Assembly (NCBI RefSeq): GCF_001591505.1
Contig: NZ_BCVA01000018.1
Location: 1 to 64,000, forward strand
DNA length: 64,000 nucleotides
DNA from: Neobacillus niacini NBRC 15566
Lineage (GTDB): Bacteria; Bacillota; Bacilli; Bacillales; Cytobacillaceae
Direction of reading: 5' to 3'
The position numbers were made by a program, and so were the translations under genes. Below, in pieces: positions 7,696-17,312 of this stretch (the first letter of the stretch is position 1; the number at the start of each line of letters is the position of its first letter). The notes under the pieces are model-generated. The model was not told the DNA's origin, did not search any database, and saw only the letters and a program-made list of their open reading frames with translations.

Positions 7696-9132
7696 ATGGA
7701 TTTAATTGTTATTCTTCTGGCGCTCGGACTGTTGATGTTCGCCGCCTACCGTGGTTTTTCTGTTATTTTATTCGCTCCATTATGTGCCATTTTAGCTGTT
7801 TTATTTATTGATCCGAGTCAAGTTCTGCCATTTTTCTCAGGAATATTTATGGAAAAAATGGTGGGGTTCATCAAATCCTACTTCCCAGTTTTCTTATTAG
7901 GAGCTATTTTCGGGAAGGTAGTTGAAATGTCAGGAATTGCGGAGTCTATTGCGAAGACCATCGTTCGTATTTTAGGTGCAAAACGTGCCATGCTCACCAT
8001 TGTTTTGCTAGGTGCAATCTTAACATATAGCGGTGTCAGCTTATTCGTTGCCGTATTTGCTATTTATCCGTTTGCCGCTCAAATGTTTAGAGAAGCAAAT
8101 ATCCCTAAACGACTTATTCCCGGTACAATTGCACTTGGTGCTTTCACGTTCACCATGGATGCATTACCAGGTACGCCGCAAATTCAGAACGTTATTCCGA
8201 TTGCTTTCTTTAAAACAGATATTTATGCGGCGCCAATCCTTGGTATCATAGGAGCCATTTTTGTTTTAACACTTGGCTTATTGTACTTGGAAATGAGAAG
8301 GAAAAAGGCAGAAAAAGCTGGTGAAGGATATTATGGATTCAATGCTGAAAATGCAGCTGCTTTAGAAAAAGAAGTTATTTCTGAAAAAGAAGAACCTGTT
8401 CCTGATTTAACTTCAAATCAATCTGTTTTAAGACAAATTTTAGCATTTATTCCACTTATTCTCGTAGGTGTTACCAATAAGCTATTTATTACTTTTATAC
8501 CGAAATGGTACCCAAATGGATTTGATTTTAAAGCGATAGGTTTACCATACACGATCGACGTTACGGCAAGTGCTGCAATTTGGGCCATTGAGATGGCATT
8601 GGTAGTCGGGATTCTTTCTTCACTTTTATACGATTGGAAACGAGTATCTAATAAATTTAAGGAAGGAATCAATCAAAGTATCGGCGGTTCATTACTTGCT
8701 ACCATGAATACAGGTGCTGAATATGGATTTGGCGGTGTTATTGCTGCACTTCCTGGCTTTGCAAAAATTAGTGATGGCATCTCAACTACCTTCACAAACC
8801 CGCTGGTAAACGGTGCGGTGACAACAAGTACACTTGCTGGTGTTACAGGGTCTGCTTCTGGGGGTATGGGGATTGCGCTAGGAGCAATGGCAGATAAATA
8901 CAATCAGGCAATTGCGGCTGCCAATATTCCGCCTGAAGTTATGCACCGTGTGGTTGCGATGGCCTCAGGCGGTATGGATACACTACCGCACAATGGTGCA
9001 GTCATAACCCTTTTAGCCGTTACAGGATTAACGCATAAACAATCCTATCGTGACATTTTTGCGATTACGATTATTAAAACAGTTGCTGTATTCTTCGTAA
9101 TTGCAATCTATACGTTCTTAGGTCTTGTATAA
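7696..9132 (+). CDS. GntP family permease, probable 3-hydroxybutyrate importer
   Basis: A 478-residue protein with some 12 hydrophobic segments and the glycine-rich loops of the GntP/GntT gluconate-type family; residues about 205-245 form a charged cytoplasmic loop. ATG 7696 follows AGGGGGATTTAA. It is first in an operon with 3-hydroxybutyrate dehydrogenase, 51 bp downstream, the same pairing as yxjC/yxjF of Bacillus subtilis, so uptake of D-3-hydroxybutyrate or a related short-chain hydroxy/keto acid is more likely than gluconate. Control by sigma-54 and CcpA is indicated by the upstream sites. Confidence 0.85.
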   Translation: MDLIVILLALGLLMFAAYRGFSVILFAPLCAILAVLFIDPSQVLPFFSGIFMEKMVGFIKSYFPVFLLGAIFGKVVEMSGIAESIAKTIVRILGAKRAMLTIVLLGAILTYSGVSLFVAVFAIYPFAAQMFREANIPKRLIPGTIALGAFTFTMDALPGTPQIQNVIPIAFFKTDIYAAPILGIIGAIFVLTLGLLYLEMRRKKAEKAGEGYYGFNAENAAALEKEVISEKEEPVPDLTSNQSVLRQILAFIPLILVGVTNKLFITFIPKWYPNGFDFKAIGLPYTIDVTASAAIWAIEMALVVGILSSLLYDWKRVSNKFKEGINQSIGGSLLATMNTGAEYGFGGVIAALPGFAKISDGISTTFTNPLVNGAVTTSTLAGVTGSASGGMGIALGAMADKYNQAIAAANIPPEVMHRVVAMASGGMDTLPHNGAVITLLAVTGLTHKQSYRDIFAITIIKTVAVFFVIAIYTFLGLV

Positions 9133-9183
9133 AATTTAGAAACATACGTTAGATTAGTAAATAGGTATTTTAGGAGGATTAAT

Positions 9184-9960
9184 ATGTTAGTAGGTAAAGT
9201 AGCGTTTATTACTGGATCTGCAAGTGGTATAGGTTTAGAACTCGCTAAGACTTTTGCACAAGAGGGAGCAAAAGTAGTTATCTCTGATTTGAATAAAGAA
9301 AAAAGTGATAGTGTTGCAAATGAACTGCGAGAGCAAGGATATGAAGCATTTTCTGCTCCTTGTGATGTCACGGATGAGGAAGCGTTCAAGAATGCATTAG
9401 AATCTGCACATGGAAGATTTGGAAGAATTGATATTTTAGTCAATAATGCTGGACTTCAATATGTTTCACCGATTGAGGAATTCCCAACTGAAAAATTTGA
9501 GCTTTTAATAAAGGTCATGTTGACGGCTCCTTTTATTGGGATTAAACATGTATTCCCAATCATGAAACAACAGGGCTTTGGAAGAGTCATCAATATGGCA
9601 TCGATTAACGGAGTGATTGGTTTTGCTGGTAAAGCTGCCTACAATAGTGCAAAGCACGGAGTGATTGGGTTAACAAAGGTTGCTGCTTTAGAGGGTGCTC
9701 AGCATGGAATCACTGTAAATGCTTTATGCCCGGGTTATGTTGATACACCACTCGTTAGGAACCAGCTTAAAGATTTGTCTATCACAAGAAATGTAAGTCT
9801 TGAGCGTGTCATCGATGATGTCCTGCTTACGCTTGTACCTCAAAAGAGGCTGCTAGAGGTATCTGAAATTGCTGATTATGCGGCCTTCTTGGCTAGTGAT
9901 AAAGCAAGAGGGGTTACTGGTCAAGCTGTTATTCTTGATGGTGGCTATACTGTCCAATAG
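9184..9960 (+). CDS. 3-hydroxybutyrate dehydrogenase (SDR)
   Basis: A 258-residue classical short-chain dehydrogenase of full length. The NAD-binding motif TGSASGIG is at 10-17, NNAG at 87-90, and the catalytic Ser140, Tyr153 and Lys157 (YNSAK) are all present. It is expected to oxidise D-3-hydroxybutyrate to acetoacetate in the cytoplasm. ATG 9184 follows AGGAGG by 6 bases. Downstream of the GntP permease and upstream of a sigma-54 activator, it completes a compact uptake-and-oxidation module; no scoA/scoB CoA-transferase genes are in the cluster, so acetoacetate activation must be encoded elsewhere. Confidence 0.88.
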   Translation: MLVGKVAFITGSASGIGLELAKTFAQEGAKVVISDLNKEKSDSVANELREQGYEAFSAPCDVTDEEAFKNALESAHGRFGRIDILVNNAGLQYVSPIEEFPTEKFELLIKVMLTAPFIGIKHVFPIMKQQGFGRVINMASINGVIGFAGKAAYNSAKHGVIGLTKVAALEGAQHGITVNALCPGYVDTPLVRNQLKDLSITRNVSLERVIDDVLLTLVPQKRLLEVSEIADYAAFLASDKARGVTGQAVILDGGYTVQ

Positions 9961-9965
9961 AAAAG

Positions 9966-10000
9966 AGATCCTGCTCGGCTTACCGGACAGGATTCTTTTA
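9966..10000 (+). terminator. Terminator after 3-hydroxybutyrate dehydrogenase
   Basis: ATCCTG (9968-9973) pairs with CAGGAT (9988-9993), with an inner TCGG/CCGGA pairing, followed by TTCTTTTATT. Confidence 0.7.
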
Positions 10001-10065
10001 TTCTAACTTGAAGTCAAACCTCTTTGATATAATGAACATAAACAAATGTAACAGGGTGAAAAGAT

Positions 10066-11478
10066 ATGAAACGAGGATTGGAAAAAATTCCACATCATTG
10101 GATTGAGGAAATTATTAACCTTGCAGGTGAACGAATTGTTGTTGTTGATTGTGAGGGTATTATCTTGTATATCAATTCTGCTTATTGTGAATTTCTAGGA
10201 ACCACTGTTGAGAACGCGATAGGAAAGCCTGTTCAAGATGTCATTGAGAACTCAAGGATGCATATTGTTGCCAAAACCGGACAAAAAGAACTGGCCTCCA
10301 TACAGCCTATTAATGGCAGTGAAATGATAGCAAATCGATATCCTCTTATCATTGATGGTGAATTAGTCGGAGCTGTAGGAACGGTCATGTTCCGCAATCC
10401 CGAGGATTGGTTAGTATACAAAAATAAAATTCAGCACCTCGTTGAAGAGGTGAATTATTATAAAACGAAAGCTGAAAAACATAGTAAAAGCAAATATCAT
10501 TTTAGTGACCTAATTGGGAATAGTTCATCCTTTTCGGCTGTTAAAAAATTAGCTGAAAGAATTTCCGGCAGTCAGTCAGCCGTTCTAATTCTTGGAGAAT
10601 CAGGTACGGGTAAAGAATTGTTTGCTTCTGCTATTCACAATAACAGTACGCGGGCAGCTTTCCCTTTCGTGCCTATCAATTGCGCGTCTATCCCTGAGCA
10701 TTTGCTCGAATCGGAATTATTCGGATACGATGATGGTGCTTTTACTGGTGCTAAAAAGGGCGGAAAGAAAGGTCATTTTCAATTAGCCAATCATGGAACG
10801 ATTTTCCTTGATGAAATCGGTGATATGCCGCTCGCTGCACAAAGTAAGCTTTTGAGAGTTTTACAGGAGCGTGAAATACTGCCGGTCGGTGGTCAAAAAT
10901 CTATTGCTGTAGATGTTCGTATCATTGCAGCAACCCATCGGAATCTAGAAAAAATGGTAGAAGAAGGTACATTTCGTCAAGATTTATATTACCGGTTAAA
11001 CGTGATTAAAATTGAAATCCCCCCGCTTAGAGAACGTAATGGTGATATCGAGTTAATAGCCAACAATCTCTTGGAAAAACTAGAAAGAAAATTCTACCGA
11101 AAAGGGATTAAACTATCTGCTGAAGTAGTAGAGAGATTCAATAAGCATAAGTGGCAAGGGAATATTCGAGAACTTGAGAATGTTCTAGAAAGATCTATCA
11201 ATGTTATAGATGGAAATACAATTGAAGTAGCGCACCTGCCATTATATTTGCGGGATCAGGACACAGTAAATATTCATGGAAAGCCAGTGGAGAAAGAGGT
11301 AGTAAACGTTGCTGAAACACCTGTACATTCATTGAAAGAAACACTTGCAGTAGTGGAGAAACAAGCCATTTTACATGCACTGTCGGTTAGCAGTGGGAAT
11401 AAGCAGGAGGCAGCAAAGCTGCTTGAAATAGGCAAAACAAAATTGTATGAAAAATGCAAGTTATATGATATTCATTAA
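10066..11478 (+). CDS. Sigma-54-dependent activator, PAS-AAA+-HTH
   Basis: A 470-residue enhancer-binding protein. An N-terminal PAS-like sensor (about 14-110) is followed by a short linker, the AAA+ domain with Walker A GESGTGKE (177-184), the sigma-54 contact loop GAFTGA (224-229) and Walker B TIFLDE (245-250), and a Fis-type HTH in the last 45 residues. It would hydrolyse ATP to open the sigma-54 promoter complex. The only -24/-12 promoter seen nearby is that of the 3-hydroxybutyrate operon immediately upstream, so that is the probable target. Its own promoter seems sigma-A type (TATAAT at 10028-10033). ATG 10066 follows AGGGTGAAAAGAT. Confidence 0.92.
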   Translation: MKRGLEKIPHHWIEEIINLAGERIVVVDCEGIILYINSAYCEFLGTTVENAIGKPVQDVIENSRMHIVAKTGQKELASIQPINGSEMIANRYPLIIDGELVGAVGTVMFRNPEDWLVYKNKIQHLVEEVNYYKTKAEKHSKSKYHFSDLIGNSSSFSAVKKLAERISGSQSAVLILGESGTGKELFASAIHNNSTRAAFPFVPINCASIPEHLLESELFGYDDGAFTGAKKGGKKGHFQLANHGTIFLDEIGDMPLAAQSKLLRVLQEREILPVGGQKSIAVDVRIIAATHRNLEKMVEEGTFRQDLYYRLNVIKIEIPPLRERNGDIELIANNLLEKLERKFYRKGIKLSAEVVERFNKHKWQGNIRELENVLERSINVIDGNTIEVAHLPLYLRDQDTVNIHGKPVEKEVVNVAETPVHSLKETLAVVEKQAILHALSVSSGNKQEAAKLLEIGKTKLYEKCKLYDIH

Positions 11479-11484
11479 TTGAAG

Positions 11485-11513
11485 GCAGCCTCCAAATTGG
11501 AAGCTGCTTTTTT
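11485..11513 (+). terminator. Terminator after sigma-54 activator gene
   Basis: GCAGC(C)TCCAA pairs with TTGGA(A)GCTGC and is followed by TTTTTTATTT. Confidence 0.85.
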
Positions 11514-11629
11514 ATTTAATAGGTAAAGATTTTTGCGAAAGTGGTCAAAAAAGTGTTTAAACAGCTAAAAATTTTTCTATTAAAATATAGGAAAAGTGAA
11601 ACATTGTTCACGGGAGGAGAAAACCAGTT

Positions 11630-12271
11630 ATGGAATCAAATGAATGGATGGGAAGATTATTAGGTATTTGCCAATGGATTACACGGCTAGCTTATATTAA
11701 CCTCTTATGGCTGCTTTTTATGGTCGCAGGTTTGTTTGTTTTTGGGGCGGCTCCTTCTACAGTGGCGATGTTTACCATCATACGAAAATGGTTAAAGGGT
11801 GAAACGGATTTACCAGTCTTCTCATTCTATTGGCAAACATATAGAAAAGAGTTTTGGAAGGCAAATCGTTTAGGGATTATCTTGTTAGGGATTTTTATGG
11901 TTTTATACTTAGATTGGCGTTTAATCAGTTCAGTGCAAGACTCGTTGTATCCAATTTTGATGGGTTGTTTAATCGGAGTTGCCTTTCTTTTTCTAACTCT
12001 TATGTTATTTATCTTTCCTGTGTATGCACAATATGAATACAAGACCCTGCAGTATATTAAAACAGCCTTTTTACTCGGAATATCCTACCCACTCTATACC
12101 ATGGTAATGGCTTCTGCAGCCATTTGTGTTTTTGCGATAAGTATTTTTTTCAATGGTGTCGGGATCCTCTTTTTTGGAAGCGGATTAAGTTATGTTCTAA
12201 TGTATATTTCTAATTTATTATTTGGTAAAATAGCCAAGGATTTTAATGTAGTAGTCAAAAAAGTATTATAA
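11630..12271 (+). CDS. YesL-like DUF624 membrane protein
   Basis: A 213-residue integral membrane protein with about five hydrophobic segments (near residues 20-42, 78-95, 105-130, 145-170 and 178-200). The N-terminal pattern (GPL-like start replaced by MGRLLGICQWITRLAYINLLWLL is not quoted further) and the AAPSTVAMF motif near residue 40 mark the DUF624/YesL family. Family members are nearly always next to YesM/YesN regulators and CUT1 sugar importers, as here, but no biochemical role is established. ATG 11630 follows GGGAGGAG. It appears to be the first gene of the carbohydrate locus. Confidence 0.85.
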   Translation: MESNEWMGRLLGICQWITRLAYINLLWLLFMVAGLFVFGAAPSTVAMFTIIRKWLKGETDLPVFSFYWQTYRKEFWKANRLGIILLGIFMVLYLDWRLISSVQDSLYPILMGCLIGVAFLFLTLMLFIFPVYAQYEYKTLQYIKTAFLLGISYPLYTMVMASAAICVFAISIFFNGVGILFFGSGLSYVLMYISNLLFGKIAKDFNVVVKKVL

Positions 12272-12322
12272 TGAGTAAATTTATTGGTATTAGTTATAAA
12301 TTTGAATTTGTTAAACTTTCTG

Positions 12323-12336
12323 TGTAAGGGTTTTCA
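12323..12336. promoter_or_regulatory. cre-like box upstream of CUT1 binding protein
   Basis: TGTAAGGGTTTTCA resembles a cre but has GG in place of the central CG. A near-identical box (TGTAAGGGCTTTCA, 39153-39166) precedes mglB, the other binding-protein gene here that is paired with a YesM/YesN-type system. Confidence 0.4.
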
Positions 12337-12373
12337 GATAATTGATAGGTAAAAACATTGAGGGGGAAAAGGA

Positions 12374-13726
12374 ATGAAAAGAAAGATTTGGTCGTTATTA
12401 ATCTTTACTATGTTATTTTGTTTAGTCCTAGCTGGCTGTTCCGGCGGCGGAAGCGAGGAAAAGACATCGTCAGAACCAAAAAAGGACGAAAAGGTTACAA
12501 TCAAATTCCACACTCATGGAAACGAGGCTTCCTACAACTGGAAAAGCACTATCGCAGCATTTGAAGAAAAATACCCTAACATCAAAGTAGAATTAGTCAT
12601 CCTCAGTGAAAAGGGAGATACACAGGAAGCACTAAAAAAGTTAGATTTAGCAGCAGCTTCTGGAGAACAACTAGACGTTCTTATGTTCAGTGATCCAGCA
12701 AGTTATGCACAGCGTGTAAGCATGGGAATGGTTGCACCGATTGATGAGCTTATTAAAAAAGAGGGCTATAAAGTAACGGAAGAATATAAAGTTGATACAC
12801 AAATTGATGGAAAGTATTATGCACTTCCAGGTAAGTTTAACCCATGGTACGTTCTTCTTAATAAGAACCATTTGACAGAAGCAGGTCTTGAGGTACCAAA
12901 AGATTGGACATGGGATGAATTCGCAGAATATGCAAAGGCTATGACAACGAAAGATCATTATGGAACTTACTTCCACGGACCACAAGGCGGCGGCTGGATG
13001 GAGTTTATGAAGCTTGCACTTGCTAGTGAAGCAGATAATACTGAATTCACGACTGCAGATGGTAAATCAAATCTAGATAGTCCGTTATTCAAGAAAACGC
13101 TTGAATTAAGAGTGCAAATGGAAAAAGAAGACAAGTCTTCAGTTCCATACACAGACATCTTATCTCAAAAACTTCATTACCGTAACCAGTTCTTTGGCCA
13201 AGATGCAAGTTCCATCTTAATCGGAAGCTGGATGAATACTGAACTTGGCGGTACGGACCAGTTCCCATTAGAATTTGATGTGGCTGTTGCTCCATATCCT
13301 AAAAATGAAAGTGGCGATGAGGGCGGTTATACACCAGTAACAACAGACTTTATGTCCGTTGCAAACACTTCTGAGAATAAAGAAGCAGCTTATACCTTCA
13401 TTCGCTGGTACACAACAGAAGGCCAAATTGTTCAAGGCAAGAATATCCCTTCATGGAATAAAGTAAGTGATAGTGAATTAACAAGTATCATTGACAAGAT
13501 TTTAAGTGGAACAAAAAATCCTGAGAAGGTTGATAAAGATTCTCTAGTAAATGTTTTAACAAATGCTAAATCATCAAAAATCATTTCACCAGTCTCTTAT
13601 CAGTCTGAGCTTTATAAAGTAATCAATGAGGAATATGAAAAGCTAATCTTTGGTGAGCAGGATATCGATGCAACCATTAAAGCTTCTCAAAAAAGATTCC
13701 AGGAAATTATTGACAGTAACAAATAG
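12374..13726 (+). CDS. CUT1 ABC importer sugar-binding lipoprotein
   Basis: A 450-residue extracellular solute-binding protein (family 1). A signal peptide ends in the lipobox LAGC with Cys22 as the lipidation site, followed by a Gly/Ser/Lys-rich linker. The mature part has the size and pattern of oligosaccharide receptors such as YesO. ATG 12374 follows GAGGGGGAAAAGG. It belongs with the permease genes at 17600 and 18551; a strong hairpin directly after the stop probably keeps its mRNA level above that of the regulator genes. The substrate is probably a uronate- or galactose-containing oligosaccharide, judged only from the downstream enzymes. Confidence 0.9.
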   Translation: MKRKIWSLLIFTMLFCLVLAGCSGGGSEEKTSSEPKKDEKVTIKFHTHGNEASYNWKSTIAAFEEKYPNIKVELVILSEKGDTQEALKKLDLAAASGEQLDVLMFSDPASYAQRVSMGMVAPIDELIKKEGYKVTEEYKVDTQIDGKYYALPGKFNPWYVLLNKNHLTEAGLEVPKDWTWDEFAEYAKAMTTKDHYGTYFHGPQGGGWMEFMKLALASEADNTEFTTADGKSNLDSPLFKKTLELRVQMEKEDKSSVPYTDILSQKLHYRNQFFGQDASSILIGSWMNTELGGTDQFPLEFDVAVAPYPKNESGDEGGYTPVTTDFMSVANTSENKEAAYTFIRWYTTEGQIVQGKNIPSWNKVSDSELTSIIDKILSGTKNPEKVDKDSLVNVLTNAKSSKIISPVSYQSELYKVINEEYEKLIFGEQDIDATIKASQKRFQEIIDSNK

Positions 13727-13767
13727 TATAGACATTGTCAGAAAATAATAGAATAATGTAAAAAAAA

Positions 13768-13791
13768 GGGGTTGTAAGAGATTACAACCCC
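13768..13791 (+). terminator. Strong hairpin between binding protein and kinase genes
   Basis: A perfect 10-bp stem, GGGGTTGTAA/TTACAACCCC, with a 4-base loop. It is followed by ATCTTTCT rather than a clean T run, so partial termination or 3'-end protection of the binding-protein mRNA is more likely than full termination. Confidence 0.7.
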
Positions 13792-13818
13792 ATCTTTCTA
13801 TTGAAGGGTGGTCTGCAT

Positions 13819-15651
13819 ATGAGAGAGGGTAAACAGCGTATGCTTACGCCCCATTCTTTTCGGTTTAAAGTGATTTTCATTTCTATTATTTGCTTAATCA
13901 TTCCTGCTATCATTTCCTTATCGATCTATAACTATTTAACAAAGGATACGCTGAAGGAACAGGCACTGACAAATGCCTATAGAGAGCTTACGATAGCCAA
14001 TGAATATGTCGAAAAACTCTTAGAAGACATGCTCTATATTACCAACTTCGTCCAGCTTGATGCGGAAATGAACACCATCTTAAAGGATAAAGCGCAAAGT
14101 GAAATAGAAACTAGTACGGATTATGAAGGATACATGGATGATAGTAAAGTCAATAAAACCATTGAAAATATCACACTAGTAGGAGAAAAATCGTATGTGA
14201 CCATCCTTCTAAAGAATGGTAAATCTTATAAAAATTACTCTACCTATGATTTTGATCCAAGCCAATTAGTTCGTGAAGATTGGTTTAAGAAGTTAAATAC
14301 ATTACAAGGTTATGAATCGATTTGGATTGAGAGCAAGCCAACCATGTTTAGGTCGGATAAAAAAGATAATCCTTATCAAATCTCTGTGGCAAGAACGTTA
14401 AGAGATCAGAATCAGGGGATCTACGGATATGTAATCGTTACGATTATGGAAAATAAGATTAATCAAATATTTGAGAATATGAAGGGTCATGAAGAGATGA
14501 TGATTTTAAATTCATCCAACAAAATCCTTTCACACCATGACCATGAAAAAATTGGTGAACCATTCCAATATAGTGAGCAGCTAAAAAAGAATAATTCTTC
14601 TAATATTTTTGAAATATCGAATAAGGATTACCTAATTGCTGAACACGATATTTCATTTTCAGGCTGGAAGTTAGTATCCCTTGTTCCATATAAACAGGCT
14701 GTAAATCAAATTAATTCAATATTTAGTAAGGTCTTTACCGTCCAGATTGTTTCATTCACCATTTTTCTTATTCTAATGGCTTCACTATTGAGAACCATTA
14801 CGAAACCACTTGTCCATTTAGGAAAAATAGCAGAGGCAGTTAAACGCGGAAATCTTGCCATTCGTTCCCGCCTTAGCAGCAAGGATGAAGTGGGGAGATT
14901 ATCGGAATCGTTCGACCTGATGCTTGACCGTGTTAATGAAATGATTAAGGAAATTACACAGACACAGGAACGAAAAAGAAAAGCAGAACTTGATATGCTG
15001 CAAGCACAAATCAATCCACATTTCCTCTTTAATGTCCTTAATTCTATTCGCATGAAGGTATTGGTTAAAGGTGACCAGGAAAGCGCAAACATGATCAGTT
15101 CCTTGTCGAAATTATTGAGAATGACCATCGATAAGAATAAAGAAATCATTAGCTTTCGTGAAGAAGTACAAATTGTCTTGGATTATATTAACATCATGAA
15201 TATGAGGCAAAAAGAGCAAGTAAACGTTGAACTATCTGTTCATGACGAAGCGTATGCGTTGAAAATACCCCGCTTTATTCTGCAGCCTATTATTGAGAAT
15301 TCGATTATACACGGTCTCAATCAAAGTGCAGGAACGATTGTATTAAGAACAGATGTAAGTGACAATCAACTGGTCATTGTGATTGAAGATAATGGTCAGG
15401 GGATGGATGACGCTGCATTAAGCCAATTAAAGGGAAAACTAGGCCAGTCCATTGGCAGGCAGGATAGTCTGACTACAAATAACAAAGGATTTTCCTCCTT
15501 AGGGTTATCCAATGTGTATGAGCGGATGTTTATAACCTTTGGAGGCTCCTTTAGAATGGATATAAAAAGCCTGCCGGGTGAAGGCACAAAGGTGATATTG
15601 ACGATACAAAAAGGGGGCAATATTTCTGATGTACAAAGTAATGCTAGTTGA
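13819..15651 (+). CDS. YesM-like sensor histidine kinase
   Basis: About 610 residues. A membrane segment near 20-40, an extracellular sensor region with Cache-like character (about 45-300), a second membrane segment (306-324), a HAMP linker, the His_kinase domain with [12 protein letters not shown] (phospho-accepting His401) and a C-terminal HATPase. This is the LytS/YesM class. ATG 13819 was chosen because AAGGGTGG lies 8-9 bases upstream; a TTG at 13801 precedes that site. It overlaps the response regulator gene by 23 bp. It probably senses an extracellular sugar, alone or with the binding protein, to control the importer and enzyme genes. Confidence 0.9.
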   Translation: MREGKQRMLTPHSFRFKVIFISIICLIIPAIISLSIYNYLTKDTLKEQALTNAYRELTIANEYVEKLLEDMLYITNFVQLDAEMNTILKDKAQSEIETSTDYEGYMDDSKVNKTIENITLVGEKSYVTILLKNGKSYKNYSTYDFDPSQLVREDWFKKLNTLQGYESIWIESKPTMFRSDKKDNPYQISVARTLRDQNQGIYGYVIVTIMENKINQIFENMKGHEEMMILNSSNKILSHHDHEKIGEPFQYSEQLKKNNSSNIFEISNKDYLIAEHDISFSGWKLVSLVPYKQAVNQINSIFSKVFTVQIVSFTIFLILMASLLRTITKPLVHLGKIAEAVKRGNLAIRSRLSSKDEVGRLSESFDLMLDRVNEMIKEITQTQERKRKAELDMLQAQINPHFLFNVLNSIRMKVLVKGDQESANMISSLSKLLRMTIDKNKEIISFREEVQIVLDYINIMNMRQKEQVNVELSVHDEAYALKIPRFILQPIIENSIIHGLNQSAGTIVLRTDVSDNQLVIVIEDNGQGMDDAALSQLKGKLGQSIGRQDSLTTNNKGFSSLGLSNVYERMFITFGGSFRMDIKSLPGEGTKVILTIQKGGNISDVQSNAS

Positions 15652-17242
15652 CGATGATTATCCAGTAATACAGCTGTTATCTGAGACGATAGAGTGGGAA
15701 CAGCTGGGAGTATCACTTCAAAGTACACATGAGAATGGTGCCAGTGCCTTTGAAAAAGCCATAAGTGAAATGCCTGATATTTTAATAACAGATATCGGTA
15801 TGCCTAAAATGAATGGGATTGAACTTACTAAAAAGTTAAAAGAACAAAATCCAAATTTAAAGGTTGCTATTTTATCCTGCCATGCTGATTTTGCCTTTGC
15901 ACAGCAGGCATTAAAACTGCAAGTACAAGACTACTTGATCAAGGATACCTTTGATCCTGCTGATTTACGTCAATTAATCAAGAAGTTTAAGGAAACACTG
16001 GATGAACAAAATACTAAAATGAATAAGCACCTTCAAATTCAGAATCTCCTTAATCAAAACAAAGAAAGTGTTAAAGAAAAATTCATTAAGAAAACGATAG
16101 AACAACCAGATATGAATGAAGGTCATTGGCTGTCTGAGGCCAAATCGTTAGGTCTCCATCTGGATCAGAGCGCATACATAGGCTCTCTGGGTATGATTCA
16201 TCATTATAGCAGCGTAAAAGAGCTATATGTATCTGAGGATACGTTGAATTTTGCCGTCAATAATGTCGTGGCAGAGGAAATCAAACGCTGCTATCCAGGT
16301 GCAGTCCATTTCCAGCATGGAATAAAGGGACTCTTTGTTTTTTTCCCTTCTTCCTTAATTTTAAAAAGGAATGCTCTCACTGAAGCAATGGAATGCATGA
16401 AAAGGATTCAACACGCGTTAAAACGTTCATTAAACATCTCACTTTCTTTTATAACAGGTGATGGCTGCAGGGATTTGTCAGAGTTTAAGCAGGAACTAGT
16501 ACACTTAATAAATGGCTGTCATCAGCGTTTTTATCTGAAGCCTGGCACCATTGTTGAACAGAAGGAAGCTCGGGAAGCACCAACAGAGGACCTGTTTTCA
16601 AGATACGATGAAGCTGCTGCAGAGATGAGAGAACTCATTATGCTTAGAGACGAGGCAAGAATCACTGAGTATGTTACGAAATGGGTGAACTTTCTGGAGG
16701 AAAACCAATTCGCCCCAGAGTTAGTAAAGGATTGGGTGTTAAAATTATTACTAGATTTAAGAGTAAAGCTTCATGCCTTACAATTATTTCGTTCTCAGCA
16801 AACAATTGACTACATGCATAATGAGATTTTTGAGATCCAGTTTCTAGATGAACTCAAATCGTGGCTGCTAAATTATTTTCATTCAATTCTATCTTTTGTT
16901 AAAGAGGTATATGAGCAAACAAAACGAAAAGAAATTTTGGATGCATTTAAATATGTTACGATGAATATTGAAAAGAAAATAACCCTTGATGAGGTTTCAA
17001 GCTATTTATATTTAAATCCAAGCTATTTCAGCCGCTTGTTTAAAAAAGAAGTGGGGGAGACGTTTGTAGAATACGTAACAAAAATGAAGATTAATAGAGC
17101 AAAAGAATTGCTCGAACAAACCACAGACTCAGTAGGGAAAATTTGCGAACGGCTAGGCTACGATAACCAAAGCTACTTTATCAAGATCTTTAAAAACTAC
17201 GTCGGAGTGACACCTATAGAGTATAGAGGCGGCAAGGCTTAG
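15629..17242 (+). CDS. YesN-like response regulator, AraC-type output
   Basis: A 537-residue regulator: an N-terminal receiver with acidic pocket VDDD and phosphorylation site Asp55 (LITDIGMPK), a long middle region (about 125-430) without recognised catalytic motifs, and a C-terminal double HTH of the AraC family (about 440-535, ending in the FKNYVGVTPIEYR consensus). The conserved receiver Lys is present in YLIKDTF. It overlaps the kinase gene, so the two form a pair. It should activate the CUT1 importer and glycan enzyme genes in response to the kinase. Confidence 0.92.
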   Translation: MYKVMLVDDDYPVIQLLSETIEWEQLGVSLQSTHENGASAFEKAISEMPDILITDIGMPKMNGIELTKKLKEQNPNLKVAILSCHADFAFAQQALKLQVQDYLIKDTFDPADLRQLIKKFKETLDEQNTKMNKHLQIQNLLNQNKESVKEKFIKKTIEQPDMNEGHWLSEAKSLGLHLDQSAYIGSLGMIHHYSSVKELYVSEDTLNFAVNNVVAEEIKRCYPGAVHFQHGIKGLFVFFPSSLILKRNALTEAMECMKRIQHALKRSLNISLSFITGDGCRDLSEFKQELVHLINGCHQRFYLKPGTIVEQKEAREAPTEDLFSRYDEAAAEMRELIMLRDEARITEYVTKWVNFLEENQFAPELVKDWVLKLLLDLRVKLHALQLFRSQQTIDYMHNEIFEIQFLDELKSWLLNYFHSILSFVKEVYEQTKRKEILDAFKYVTMNIEKKITLDEVSSYLYLNPSYFSRLFKKEVGETFVEYVTKMKINRAKELLEQTTDSVGKICERLGYDNQSYFIKIFKNYVGVTPIEYRGGKA

Positions 17243-17278
17243 AGAAAGCAAAGATTATGTATAGATTTATAACAAGGT

Positions 17279-17305
17279 CCAGTCCATTACGGTACTGGGC
17301 TTTTT
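17279..17305 (+). terminator. Terminator after YesN-like gene
   Basis: CCAGT (17279-17283) pairs with ACTGG (17294-17298) and is followed by GCTTTTTA. The short stem makes this a moderate call. Confidence 0.55.
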
Positions 17306-17312
17306 ACGTATT

